From Biformimicrobium ophioploci (GTDB taxonomy: Bacteria; Pseudomonadota; Gammaproteobacteria; Pseudomonadales; Cellvibrionaceae), in NCBI RefSeq assembly GCF_030270605.1, contig NZ_BSYJ01000006.1:124001-188000 (forward strand): 64,000 nucleotides of DNA. The letters are read 5' to 3'. Numbering within the stretch: the first letter of the stretch is position 1; every line of letters begins with the position of its first letter. The translations under genes and the position numbers were made by a program. Positions 56,152 to 64,000 of the stretch are shown here, piece by piece. A model generated the notes under the pieces. That model saw only the letters and a program-made list of their open reading frames with translations. It was not told the DNA's origin and searched no databases.

Positions 56152-58218
56152 TTATTCCGCAGCAGTGTCCTGCGTTTCGGCAACCCCGCCATGACGGGGG
56201 CTATTGTGGTAATGCAGATATTTGGTGGTTTCGTATATCCCTTTCGCCAGGCTCTGCAGGCGGGCCGCCTTTTCCGGGTAATCCCCGCTCACGTCCCGCT
56301 CCGGCGTATCGCTGTTCAGGTCATGCAGCTTGACCTCTGAAGCGTCATGCTTCATACGCAGCATGAAATCCTTGCTGATAGCACCGATGATCGGGAAGCG
56401 TCGATCCGCGGTCTGGGTGAACACGAACCGCTCCCCCTCCGGCGACGGCAGGTTCAGGTCGCGACCAAGGGTATTGTTCTCGTACGGCACACCTACCAGG
56501 CCCGCTATCGTGGGCATCACGTCCAGCAGGCTCGCGGCCTGCTCATCCACCCCTGCCTCCAGGTAATCCGGTGCGTGGATAAAGAACGGCACATGCAATC
56601 CGTCCAAATCCAGCTTCTCATAGAAAGGTGCCATATGCGGGGTGCTGGTGATGCGATTGTTGTGGTCACCAAAGAAAACGAAAATGGTGTTGTCGTAGTA
56701 ACCACCCGCCTTTGCCATGTCAAAGAACTTGCCAATATTGAAGTCCAGCAGACGCACAGCATTGAACTGTTCGTTGTTGCGGAAACCCCACTGGTTCAAC
56801 TCAGCCGCATCCACCTGAACGGTTTCAAACCCGTCATTGTCTTCCGGAATGGTAAACGGACGGTGGTTACCAGCGGTCTGGATGTAGGCAAAGAATGGCT
56901 TGCCTGCCTGGCGCTCACGGAATACGCGGTCCGCCGCCTTGAACAGCTCCAGATCGGAAATACCCCAGACATCCACGTTGGGCGCGTCGTAATCGCCCTC
57001 CTCATACATCTTGACATCGTCGATACTGAGCTTGATCAACGCACCCATGTTGGCCCAGCTGGAGCTGCCGCCGATGAGGTAATACTTATCGTGATCGGTC
57101 AGAGCATTGATGACTGTGCGCTGCTCGCTGATCAGCGGGTTACGCGTCGCGCTCTTGACCACGGTGACGTCCGGCAGCCCGGTGATACTGCCGAACACCG
57201 TCTTGGCGGTGCCCGAGATGGGCACATAGAAATTCGGGTAAAGCACCCCCTCGTTTGCAAGGGCGTCCAGATTCGGTGAAGGCGTCAGCGGATTACCGAA
57301 CATGCCGAGGCGGCTGGCACCGAGGGATTCGAGCATGATCACTACGACATTCGGCTGCCTCTCACCCGCCTTGACTACCGCATGCTCCGCGGCCGGCATA
57401 CGGCGCAGGTAATTCAGCTCTTCCGCGTCCGGGCTTTCAACGCCGAGGTATTCGGCAATCTGCGGGTAGTGTTTTTTGACTTCCGGGATCTGGTAGGGAA
57501 ACTCGCGATACTGGAAAGAGTCATTGAAGTACAGAATCGGGTTCAGACCGATGGCGCCGAGGCTGGAATTGCCGGAATAGAACGCGTGGCTCCAGCGCAG
57601 CGGCACCGTACTGTAACGGCCGAAAGCCAGGGAAAAAGCAACCACGAACAACACAATGCTGCCCAGCACCATCTGCCGGCGGGCAATAGCGACCGGCACG
57701 CGCGCGAACAGGCGCTGCTGCACTTTTACCAGTAGCCATGTGAAAAATGCGGCACCGCCCAGCCAGGCAAGGGTGATCCAGACAACCGGGTAACTCTCCC
57801 ACATCATCTGCCCGGAAATGGCAACGTCATCGACAAAGCGGATCACGCTGGAATCCATGCGAATACCGAGGTACACGTAATGGCCAAAGTCCACAAAGTA
57901 CAGGAGCACAATCGCTACCAGAACCAGCCCCAGGTACAAGTTGGCAAGCCGGCGCAGCAACGTTGACGTGGCCAGGTTGAAGCGCGGCAGGATTGCCACA
58001 ACTGCGAGCGGCAACACGATCAGGCAGGCCAGACGCCAGTCAAACCGGGTGCCGATAGAAAGCGTGTACCAGAGGTCCGCCGCCGGCACTTTTGCCAGGG
58101 CGGCATGATCGGCGAAGCCAAAGTAGAAAATGGCTCGCATCAGGGTGAAAAGGCCCAGCAGGATCGCCGTGGTTGCCAGCAGGTACTGCAGGCGTCTGGA
58201 CTTGAACCAGTTAAACAT
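56152..58218 (-). CDS. LTA synthase/OpgB-like membrane sulfatase-fold protein
   Basis: 688 aa from the ATG at 58218. About five TM segments (within residues 10-200) precede a periplasmic alkaline-phosphatase-fold domain starting NVVVIMLESLGASRLGMFGNPLTPSPNLDALA. Thr nucleophile region ISGTAKTVFGSITGLPD; FFGDHNNR metal motif. In Gram-negatives such proteins transfer phosphoglycerol to periplasmic glucans (OpgB) or phosphoethanolamine. The substrate is unknown. A longer frame to 58344 lacks similarity. It is divergent from the sialidase-like gene. Confidence 0.85.
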   Translation of the reverse strand: MFNWFKSRRLQYLLATTAILLGLFTLMRAIFYFGFADHAALAKVPAADLWYTLSIGTRFDWRLACLIVLPLAVVAILPRFNLATSTLLRRLANLYLGLVLVAIVLLYFVDFGHYVYLGIRMDSSVIRFVDDVAISGQMMWESYPVVWITLAWLGGAAFFTWLLVKVQQRLFARVPVAIARRQMVLGSIVLFVVAFSLAFGRYSTVPLRWSHAFYSGNSSLGAIGLNPILYFNDSFQYREFPYQIPEVKKHYPQIAEYLGVESPDAEELNYLRRMPAAEHAVVKAGERQPNVVVIMLESLGASRLGMFGNPLTPSPNLDALANEGVLYPNFYVPISGTAKTVFGSITGLPDVTVVKSATRNPLISEQRTVINALTDHDKYYLIGGSSSWANMGALIKLSIDDVKMYEEGDYDAPNVDVWGISDLELFKAADRVFRERQAGKPFFAYIQTAGNHRPFTIPEDNDGFETVQVDAAELNQWGFRNNEQFNAVRLLDFNIGKFFDMAKAGGYYDNTIFVFFGDHNNRITSTPHMAPFYEKLDLDGLHVPFFIHAPDYLEAGVDEQAASLLDVMPTIAGLVGVPYENNTLGRDLNLPSPEGERFVFTQTADRRFPIIGAISKDFMLRMKHDASEVKLHDLNSDTPERDVSGDYPEKAARLQSLAKGIYETTKYLHYHNSPRHGGVAETQDTAAE

Positions 58219-58360
58219 GACCGTGAAGTTCCTTCGAATTACTGCGCTGCGCCCGGAAAGCCCGAAAAGACAGAGGCCAGCGGCGTCAAAATCTAGCCGC
58301 GGGATTATATAGAAAACTGCAAAAATTGCTCGCAATAACGCCAACCGGCCAAGGACAACT

Positions 58361-58399
58361 CGGTCATTTTTTGACCGAACATCAATCCACCGCTATAGT
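58361..58399 (+). promoter_or_regulatory. Sigma70 promoter with overlapping inverted repeat
   Basis: TTGACC (58371-58376), exactly 17 bases, TATAGT (58394-58399). The -35 is embedded in an inverted repeat CGGTCA-tttt-TTGACCG (58361-58377), a possible operator. It points rightward to the sialidase-like gene, whose GTG is about 207 bases further on. Confidence 0.7.
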
Positions 58400-58405
58400 G
58401 CGCCT

Positions 58406-58540
58406 CAGACAATTGCAGGTATCGGTGAGGCGAGCAAAGCAGTCACCTCTCACTGCCCGGACGTCACCAGCCCGATCCCATGGAACCTCGCGGAAGTAGT
58501 CCGCAATTCGGCATAAATCCGAAGATTTATTTTTCTTCTG
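58406..58540 (+). ncRNA. Candidate short RNA or attenuated leader
   Basis: Between the promoter at 58371 and the sialidase-like gene lies a segment that can fold: GGTGA/TCACC arms (about 58424 and 58442), GCGGA-AGTAG-TCCGC (58490-58504), and a hairpin ATAAATC-CGAA-GATTTAT followed by TTTTCTT (about 58512-58536), which resembles an intrinsic terminator. Transcription would give about 130 nt. No known RNA family is recognised. It could equally be a leader with an attenuator for the downstream gene. Confidence 0.4.
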
Positions 58541-58612
58541 ACTGTAAACTGCCGCCGCGTCACGCGCAGTACCCATAACTGAAAATAAAGACCTGCTGGA
58601 ATTGTCAAAGCC

Positions 58613-59908
58613 GTGATCAGAAGTACACCATCATCGATACGTCGCTTGTTGACTCACCGTTCGCTCTCCCTGCTGGCCATCGCACTGGTGTTTGGCCTGG
58701 CTTTGCGTTCTTACCAGACGCCGACCGAACCGCGCTTCGCGCTGGATAGCGACACGGTTCCTGCAGCCCATGCGAGCCCGCTGTTTGAATCCGGGTTTGC
58801 CTCCGACGGCATCACCCAGCTGGTTCATGCGCCTGCAGTCGCCGAGACCGCGGAAGGCAAGCTACTCGCCGTATGGTTTGCCGGCTCCCGCGAGGGCGCA
58901 ACCGATGTAAATATTTACGGGGCAACCTTTGAAAACGGGGAATGGTCCGAAGACCGCATCATCACTTCCCCGACGCTCGCCTCCCAATCCCTGAAGCGCT
59001 ATATCAAAAAAGTGGGTAACCCGGTGATTGCCCGGGGCCCCGACGACCGCCTCTGGCTGACCTTTGTCACGGTCACTGCCGGCGGCTGGGCCACCAGCTC
59101 GATCAACCTGGCCATTTCCGACGACCACGGCGAGACCTGGAGCACGCCTCGCAAGCTGGTGACTTCACCGTTCCTGAATATCAGCACACTGGTAAAGGGC
59201 ACCCCCCGTTTCTACGAAGACGGCTCCATGGCCCTGCCGATCTACCACGAGCTGATCGGTAAATTCGGCGAGCTGTTACGTGTTTCAACCGACGGCGAGA
59301 TCCTTTCCAAGACACGCATTACCAGCGGCACCGATTCGCTGCAGCCAGTCGTCCTGCCGGGTGCGACCGATAACGCAATCGCCCTGCTGCGCCATTCCGG
59401 CAGCATCGACGAACGCGAGGTATTGCTTGCCCGCACCGATGACGGCGGCAAGACCTGGACAGAAGCGACCGGCACCGGCCTGCCGAATCCCAATGCCGCC
59501 ATTGCAGCGACGCGCCTGCCCGATGGCCGCATCATGGCCGTGGCCAACGATACAGCCAAGGACCGTTTCCGCCTTGCGCTGATGGTGGCGGACGCAGATG
59601 GCACCAACTGGACAACAGTTCGCCACCTGGAGGATGACACCATCTTGCATCACTCTGGACTGAATGCGGACGACTACGGCATTATCATGGCCGATGCCCT
59701 TGCCGACGAAGGCGCCCCCGAGGACCGGATTGCGGCCAATGCGGAAGCAGCGGTGCACAGCCAATGCCGCCGGGTGTCATGCCGGTTCCAGTACGACTAC
59801 CCGTACCTGATTCGCAGCGGCGATACCTTCCACTTGCTGTACACCTGGAACAAGACGTATATCAAGCACACACGCTTCAATATGGCGTGGCTGGAGTCAC
59901 AAATATGA
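58613..59908 (+). CDS. Sialidase-like BNR/Asp-box protein
   Basis: 431 aa from a GTG start. An N-terminal membrane anchor or signal (LLAIALVFGLALRS) is followed by a six-bladed propeller with at least two Asp boxes (SDDHGETWS, about 170; TDDGGKTWT, about 282). VWFAGSREGATDVNIYG holds an Arg-rich segment and HSQCRRVSCRFQYDYPYLI is near the end. The fold fits BNR_2 exo-sialidase-like hydrolases of unknown glycan. It overlaps the next gene by 4 bases (ATGA). Confidence 0.8.
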   Translation: MIRSTPSSIRRLLTHRSLSLLAIALVFGLALRSYQTPTEPRFALDSDTVPAAHASPLFESGFASDGITQLVHAPAVAETAEGKLLAVWFAGSREGATDVNIYGATFENGEWSEDRIITSPTLASQSLKRYIKKVGNPVIARGPDDRLWLTFVTVTAGGWATSSINLAISDDHGETWSTPRKLVTSPFLNISTLVKGTPRFYEDGSMALPIYHELIGKFGELLRVSTDGEILSKTRITSGTDSLQPVVLPGATDNAIALLRHSGSIDEREVLLARTDDGGKTWTEATGTGLPNPNAAIAATRLPDGRIMAVANDTAKDRFRLALMVADADGTNWTTVRHLEDDTILHHSGLNADDYGIIMADALADEGAPEDRIAANAEAAVHSQCRRVSCRFQYDYPYLIRSGDTFHLLYTWNKTYIKHTRFNMAWLESQI

Positions 59909-60528
59909 GCGCCGTACTGCCCCTCTCCCTGCTAACGTACTGGGCTGCGCTGACCGTGATGCTGCGCTTCCGGAAATACGATTACAACAAGCGCCTCGCG
60001 GCTTCCGTGGGATTGCTTCTGTTCCTCCTGATTCCCTTTAACGGTATCCCCGCATATCAGTATGTACGCGGCTATGTGGGTGATCTCAGCATCTCCACCA
60101 GCATCCTGATTTGCAGCGCGGCGCTGTTCCGACTGAGCGGCATTCGCCTGATCAGTGCCAGCAACTGCAAACTCACCCTGGCCGCTTTCTCAATCGCCGC
60201 AATCGCCTTCTATCCGGCGGCGCTCGGTGCAGGCCTGTTCGATCCCTATACTCTGGGTTACGCCTCACTCGGCATGCCGGCAGTACTCGGCATGATCGCG
60301 CTGGCCGCCTGGCTGGCAGGTGCATGGCCGTTGATGTGGTGCATTGTCGGTAGCGTCGCCGCTTTCCATTTCGGCATCCTGGAGTCCAGCAACCTCTGGG
60401 ATTATCTGATGGACCCGCTGTTGTGCGGTTATGCGCTGACCCACACTATCCGGCACCTCATTCGCCTGGCTCGCGGGAAGCTGGCCAGCGACACACGTTC
60501 AGATACACAGGCAGGCTCCGCAATCTGA
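59905..60528 (+). CDS. Membrane protein paired with sialidase-like gene
   Basis: 207 aa, start ATG 59905. About six TM segments (VLPLSLLTYWAALTVML, VGLLLFLLIPFNGIP, TLAAFSIAAIAFYPAALGAG, PAVLGMIALAAWLAGAWPLMWCI). No family recognised. Translationally coupled to the BNR protein, so it probably works with it in the envelope, perhaps as a polyprenyl- or sugar-related partner (inference). Confidence 0.72.
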   Translation: MSAVLPLSLLTYWAALTVMLRFRKYDYNKRLAASVGLLLFLLIPFNGIPAYQYVRGYVGDLSISTSILICSAALFRLSGIRLISASNCKLTLAAFSIAAIAFYPAALGAGLFDPYTLGYASLGMPAVLGMIALAAWLAGAWPLMWCIVGSVAAFHFGILESSNLWDYLMDPLLCGYALTHTIRHLIRLARGKLASDTRSDTQAGSAI

Positions 60529-60551
60529 TCCTGTCCAGACTCCGGCGGTAA

Positions 60552-61346
60552 ATGATGCTCTCGGAAGAATACCTGCAAAGATTTGGTGGCATTGGCCGGC
60601 TCTATGGTGAAGCCGCCCTGCCCGCCCTGCACGCGGCACATATGCTGGTGGCAGGCATCGGCGGCGTCGGCACCTGGACCGCCGAGGCATTGGCCCGCAG
60701 CGGAGTCGGCCGCCTGACCCTGGTGGACCTGGACGATGTCTGCATCACCAATAGCAACCGCCAGGCGCACACCCTCGCCAGCACCATTGGCCACTCCAAA
60801 ACTGAAGTCATGGCCGAGCGCCTGCGTGGCATCAACCCGGAAATTGAGGTGAACCTGGTAGACGACTTTGTCACGCCGGACAATGTCGGGGAGATACTGC
60901 AAGACGACATTCACCTCGTTGTGGACGCAGTGGATACGGCCAACGCCAAGGCGGCCCTGATCGCACACTGCAAGCGCCGCAAACTACCGCTGGTCTGCGT
61001 CGGTTCCGCCGGCGGCAAACGCGATCCGCGCCTGATCACCAGCGCGGATCTGGGCCGAACCACCAACGACCCGATGCTGGCAAAGGTCCGCAGCCTGCTT
61101 TATCGCAAGTACAACTTCCAGAAATCGTCGCGCCGCACCTTCGGTATCGATGCGGTGTACTCCACCGAGCAGATGGTATATCCACAACCTGACGGCCAGG
61201 TTTGCCAGCAAAAAGCGGCCATGCAGGATGGGGTAAAACTGGATTGCAGTGGCGGCTTTGGGGCGGCCACCATGATCACGGGAACCTTCGGTTTCGTTGC
61301 CGCTTCCCGCGCTATCGAGCGCTACCTGCAGAAGAACCTAACCTAG
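60552..61346 (+). CDS. tcdA: tRNA threonylcarbamoyladenosine dehydratase
   Basis: 264 aa E1-like (ThiF/MoeB) enzyme that cyclises t6A37 to ct6A in tRNAs, with ATP. N-terminus FGGIGRLYGEAALPALHAAH, nucleotide site VAGIGGVGTWTAEALARSG (about 33-51), DDVCITNSNRQ, and C-terminal GAATMITGTFGFVAASRAI. Also called CsdL/YgdL; it takes part with CsdA-CsdE in E. coli. It converges on the fused csdA-csdE gene, overlapping by 9 bases at the stops. Confidence 0.95.
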   Translation: MMLSEEYLQRFGGIGRLYGEAALPALHAAHMLVAGIGGVGTWTAEALARSGVGRLTLVDLDDVCITNSNRQAHTLASTIGHSKTEVMAERLRGINPEIEVNLVDDFVTPDNVGEILQDDIHLVVDAVDTANAKAALIAHCKRRKLPLVCVGSAGGKRDPRLITSADLGRTTNDPMLAKVRSLLYRKYNFQKSSRRTFGIDAVYSTEQMVYPQPDGQVCQQKAAMQDGVKLDCSGGFGAATMITGTFGFVAASRAIERYLQKNLT

Positions 61347-62996
61347 CGCCCGCTCCAGCAACGCGCGAAATCCGTTGCTGCGCGATTCACTCAGGTGGCG
61401 CTCAAAGCCGAGATCGGTGAAACGCTGCAGGATTTTTTCACGCATTTCGGGCTCTTGCCGGTAATCGCGCATCAGCACCAGCAATAACGCTGCCAGCCCC
61501 TTGACCACGCGGCTGTCGCTATCCACATAAACCTGTTTCCCATCTGGCGCTTCTGACACTTGCAGCCAGGCGTCAGACTCGCAGCCGCGCACCAGATTTT
61601 CCGGCGTACGCAACCACGGCTTTGGGGATATTGCCTTCGACCACTGCATCAATTCCCGATAGCGTGCCTGCCAGCCCCGGGCGCGCTCCAGTGTTTCTAC
61701 AGACAATTCTTCAATCGAATCTTCCGGCCCTACTGCGATGGCGGAATCCGCAATCGTCGTACCTGCCCGGTTCGGCGGTATTGCCGCTTCCTGCTCCGCG
61801 ACGAATTCAGCCACTGCCGCCACAAAGCGTTCTATATCCTGCGCGGAGTTATAACCAGCCACCGAGGCGCGTACCGAAGTCTGTACGCTGGCGAGCGTGT
61901 GCAGCGGCTGGGCACAGTGATGCCCTGCACGTACCGCGATATCGCGCTGGTCCAACCAGAGGCACAGGTCCGCTGCAGACCAATCCCCCGCCGGAGTAAA
62001 GGTCGCAATACCCAGGTTGTTTTGCGGAACGGTGAGCAAGCGCACGCCCTCTATTTGCCCCAGCCCCTTATGCATCTGCTCAACAAGCTTTTGCTCGTGT
62101 TCTCGCATTGCCTGGCGATCCACCTGAGCGAGGAACGTAAAGGCAACACCCAAACCGGCAATCGCCGCCAGTGAGGACGTACCTGGCTCAAACCTGTGCG
62201 GAGGACCGGCGTAGTCCGCATCATACAGGCCTGCCGAACGGATCATCTCACCACCACCCTGCCATGGTGGCAGGGTTTCCAATCGTTCGAGCTTGCCATA
62301 GAGCAGGCCTATTCCGCTCGGCCCGTAAAACTTGTGCGCCGAGCAGGCAAGGAAATCACAACCCAGGGCCTGCACATCAATATCGTCATGCGCCGCTAAC
62401 TGTGCGCCGTCAACCACGAAAACAATCTCTTTGCCCGAAATGGCGTTGCGCACAGCGGCGAGGTCAGAGCGCAAGCCCAACGCATTGGAAGCCCCGGTCA
62501 CGCTCACTACCCGGGTCCGGTCGCTGATCACCTCATCGATGCAGGAAAAATCCGGTATACCCAGCGCACCGGGTACGAAGCGCAAGACCAGGCCATAGCG
62601 TGCCGCCATCATCTGCCATGGCACCAGGTTGGCGTGGTGCTCAACGGCGGTCAGCACGATTTCATCCCCGGCCTGCAAGGATTGGCACAGGGAGCTGGCC
62701 AGCAGGTTCAGCGCTTCAGTCGCACCGCGACAAAATACGATTTCCCGGGCGCTACTCGTACCGAGAAAGTTCCGTGCGCGTGCCCGCGCACCCTCGATGA
62801 CAGCGGTCGCTGCCCTTGCGAGGCGATGACTGGACCTGTGCGCATTGGCATTACTGGTTCGATAGAAGTCTGCAACCGCGTCAATTACAACAGCGGGCTT
62901 CTGCGTCGTGGCAGCATTATCGAGGTAAACGAGCGCACGATTTTCGGGCTGCTTGAAAAGCGGAAACTGTTCCTTGAATACAGTGGCATCAAACAT
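61338..62996 (-). CDS. Fused cysteine desulfurase-sulfur acceptor (CsdA-CsdE)
   Basis: 552 aa. Residues 1-400 are a group II cysteine desulfurase (SufS/CsdA): PLP lysine in SAHKFYGPSGIG (Lys222) and the active Cys361 in VRAGHHCAQPLHTLAS. After a linker (about 401-425), residues 426-552 are a SufE/CsdE domain with the sulfur-accepting Cys472 in LVRGCESDAWL. E. coli makes these as two proteins; here one chain could pass sulfur internally. The neighbouring tcdA (csdL) supports the Csd rather than the Suf system. It starts directly after the tatD stop (TGA-ATG). Confidence 0.93.
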   Translation of the reverse strand: MFDATVFKEQFPLFKQPENRALVYLDNAATTQKPAVVIDAVADFYRTSNANAHRSSHRLARAATAVIEGARARARNFLGTSSAREIVFCRGATEALNLLASSLCQSLQAGDEIVLTAVEHHANLVPWQMMAARYGLVLRFVPGALGIPDFSCIDEVISDRTRVVSVTGASNALGLRSDLAAVRNAISGKEIVFVVDGAQLAAHDDIDVQALGCDFLACSAHKFYGPSGIGLLYGKLERLETLPPWQGGGEMIRSAGLYDADYAGPPHRFEPGTSSLAAIAGLGVAFTFLAQVDRQAMREHEQKLVEQMHKGLGQIEGVRLLTVPQNNLGIATFTPAGDWSAADLCLWLDQRDIAVRAGHHCAQPLHTLASVQTSVRASVAGYNSAQDIERFVAAVAEFVAEQEAAIPPNRAGTTIADSAIAVGPEDSIEELSVETLERARGWQARYRELMQWSKAISPKPWLRTPENLVRGCESDAWLQVSEAPDGKQVYVDSDSRVVKGLAALLLVLMRDYRQEPEMREKILQRFTDLGFERHLSESRSNGFRALLERALG

Positions 62997-63842
62997 TCAG
63001 GTATCTCTCCTATCTAGCCATTCCAGCCAATCCGGCCCGGTCAGCCCGAACAGGTCCCGGGCATTCTGCGTCGTTGTGCGGGCAATGCACTCAACGGATT
63101 CCTGTCGCAACTGGGCCAGCGCATCCAGCACCTGCGGTAGCATTTGCGGGCTGTTGCGCTGTCCCTGATGACCAGACAGCGGCATGGATGGTGCATCGGT
63201 TTCCAGCAACAGCGATTCAAGCGATACCGCAGCAACCGCCCGCCGGGTTTTCGCTGCCCGCTCGTAAGTGATGGTACCGCCTACCCCGAGCTTGAAACCC
63301 AGGTCGCAGTATTGCTGCGCAATTTCCTGGCTACCACTGAATGCGTGTATCACGCCGCCGCACTTGGGCCGATGCTGCTTCAGCAGGGCCAGCACGTCTG
63401 CGTGGCAGCGCACAACATGGATCACCAGTGGCAGGGCATAGATGTCCGCGATGCGCAGGTGCCACTCGAAAACCGGAATCTGCCGCTCGAGCGGGCAATC
63501 GATGGCGGCATCGAGCCCGCACTCGCCGATGGCCCTGAGGTGCCTTTCACCCGCAATTGCAGCAATGTCCGCCTGGAGCGCCTGCTCGTCGTAACCTGCG
63601 TCCAGTTGCGCCGCCACCCACCACGGATGCAGGCCCGCCGCGGCACAAAAGCCCGCATTCGAGCGCGCCAACTGCAGGGCCCGCGCCCACTGGGCGGGCT
63701 CAATGCCCGGTATCAACATACCGGCAAGCCCCTGCGCCCGGCACCGGTCCAGCACCTGTTGCCGATCCGCATCGAATTCGGGGAAGTCGAGGTGGCAGTG
63801 ACTGTCGAACTGCGCCCAACCGCGGGTGTTTTCGTGGGTCAT
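62997..63842 (-). CDS. TatD-family metal-dependent hydrolase
   Basis: 281 aa TIM-barrel hydrolase. Metal motif DSHCHLDFPEF (about 13-23), GLHPWWVAAQ, GECGLDAAI, HVVRCHADVLALL, HAFSGSQEIAQQY and ETDAPSMPLSGHQGQRNSP follow the TatD/YcfH order. Members are 3'-5' nucleases. The next gene begins immediately at its stop, so csdA-csdE is co-translated. Confidence 0.92.
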   Translation of the reverse strand: MTHENTRGWAQFDSHCHLDFPEFDADRQQVLDRCRAQGLAGMLIPGIEPAQWARALQLARSNAGFCAAAGLHPWWVAAQLDAGYDEQALQADIAAIAGERHLRAIGECGLDAAIDCPLERQIPVFEWHLRIADIYALPLVIHVVRCHADVLALLKQHRPKCGGVIHAFSGSQEIAQQYCDLGFKLGVGGTITYERAAKTRRAVAAVSLESLLLETDAPSMPLSGHQGQRNSPQMLPQVLDALAQLRQESVECIARTTTQNARDLFGLTGPDWLEWLDRRDT

Positions 63843-63889
63843 GATTCCCTGTATCGTCTCGCTTTCTTTCTCCGGTTCAGGATTCTAAC

Positions 63890-64000
63890 GTGACTTACGA
63901 GTTACTGCTTGCCGTCGCCCTATTTGCATTCAGCACCAGCATAACGCCGGGGCCCAATAACATTATGGTCATGGCATCGGGCCTGAACCACGGGGTGGTG
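63890..64000 (+). CDS. LysE-family amino-acid exporter (5' part)
   Basis: Partial: from GTG 63890 the frame reads VTYELLLAVALFAFSTSITPGPNNIMVMASGLNHGVV to the window end. The TPGPNN motif after the first TM helix is the LysE/RhtB signature. CAGGA lies about 9 bases before the GTG. Divergent from tatD with 47 bases between. Confidence 0.9.
   Translation, partial: MTYELLLAVALFAFSTSITPGPNNIMVMASGLNHGVV

Overview
This 64 kb window is a chromosomal segment of a Gram-negative gammaproteobacterium. Gene content and order (thrS-infC-rpmI-rplT-pheS-pheT; gyrA-serC-pheA-tyrA/aroA-cmk-rpsA-ihfB; ubiG-mupP-yciK) resemble Pseudomonas and its marine relatives. The marine-type accessory genes (sulfatase, fused indolepyruvate oxidoreductase, D-aminoacylase) and GC-rich coding suggest a Cellvibrionales/Microbulbifer-like organism. 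That placement is inference; no 16S gene is present. No phage, CRISPR array, IS transposase or plasmid gene was seen.

Layout. 1-5.2 kb: the minus-strand translation operon thrS-infC(AUU start)-rpmI-rplT-pheS-pheT, interrupted by palindromic GGGGTCAGA repeats. 5.4-11.8 kb: MAPEG and TraB/GumN proteins, a large indolepyruvate oxidoreductase with a divergent Lrp-type regulator, and a shikimate-kinase-like protein. 11.8-16.6 kb: a small glycan-type cluster (hexapeptide acyltransferase, two methyltransferases, an alpha/alpha-toroid protein, a GT4 glycosyltransferase). 17-21 kb: a SIMPL protein and a polyamine pair (spuC-like transaminase, puuA-like ligase) behind a double palindromic operator. 21-26 kb: lipoprotein serine hydrolase plus D-aminoacylase, a SOUL protein and an arylsulfatase. 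26.3-29.4 kb: tRNA-Val, uvrB and two tandem tRNA-Asn units with structured trailers.

29.4-46.4 kb is a long minus-strand run. It starts with gyrA and the aromatic/serine supraoperon, continues through rpsA, ihfB, lapAB, pyrF and comEA, and ends in three envelope-sugar genes (epimerase, WbpL-like and WbpM-like). 46.8-49.4 kb: plus-strand ubiG-mupP-yciK and a small secreted protein, which overlaps tail-to-tail an AT-richer membrane-protein gene. 50.3-56 kb: long-form purC, then an operon of a GcvT-like protein and two PYROXD2/CrtI-like flavoproteins. 56-64 kb: an LtaS/OpgB-like membrane phosphotransferase, a sialidase-like BNR protein with a small membrane partner, tcdA converging on a fused csdA-csdE gene, tatD, and the start of a LysE-family exporter.

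The least explained items are the GcvT/PYROXD2 operon, the GT4/methyltransferase/toroid cluster, the tRNA-Asn trailer element (its two copies show a compensatory base-pair change), a possible ~130-nt RNA ahead of the sialidase-like gene, and the palindromic repeats inside essential operons.
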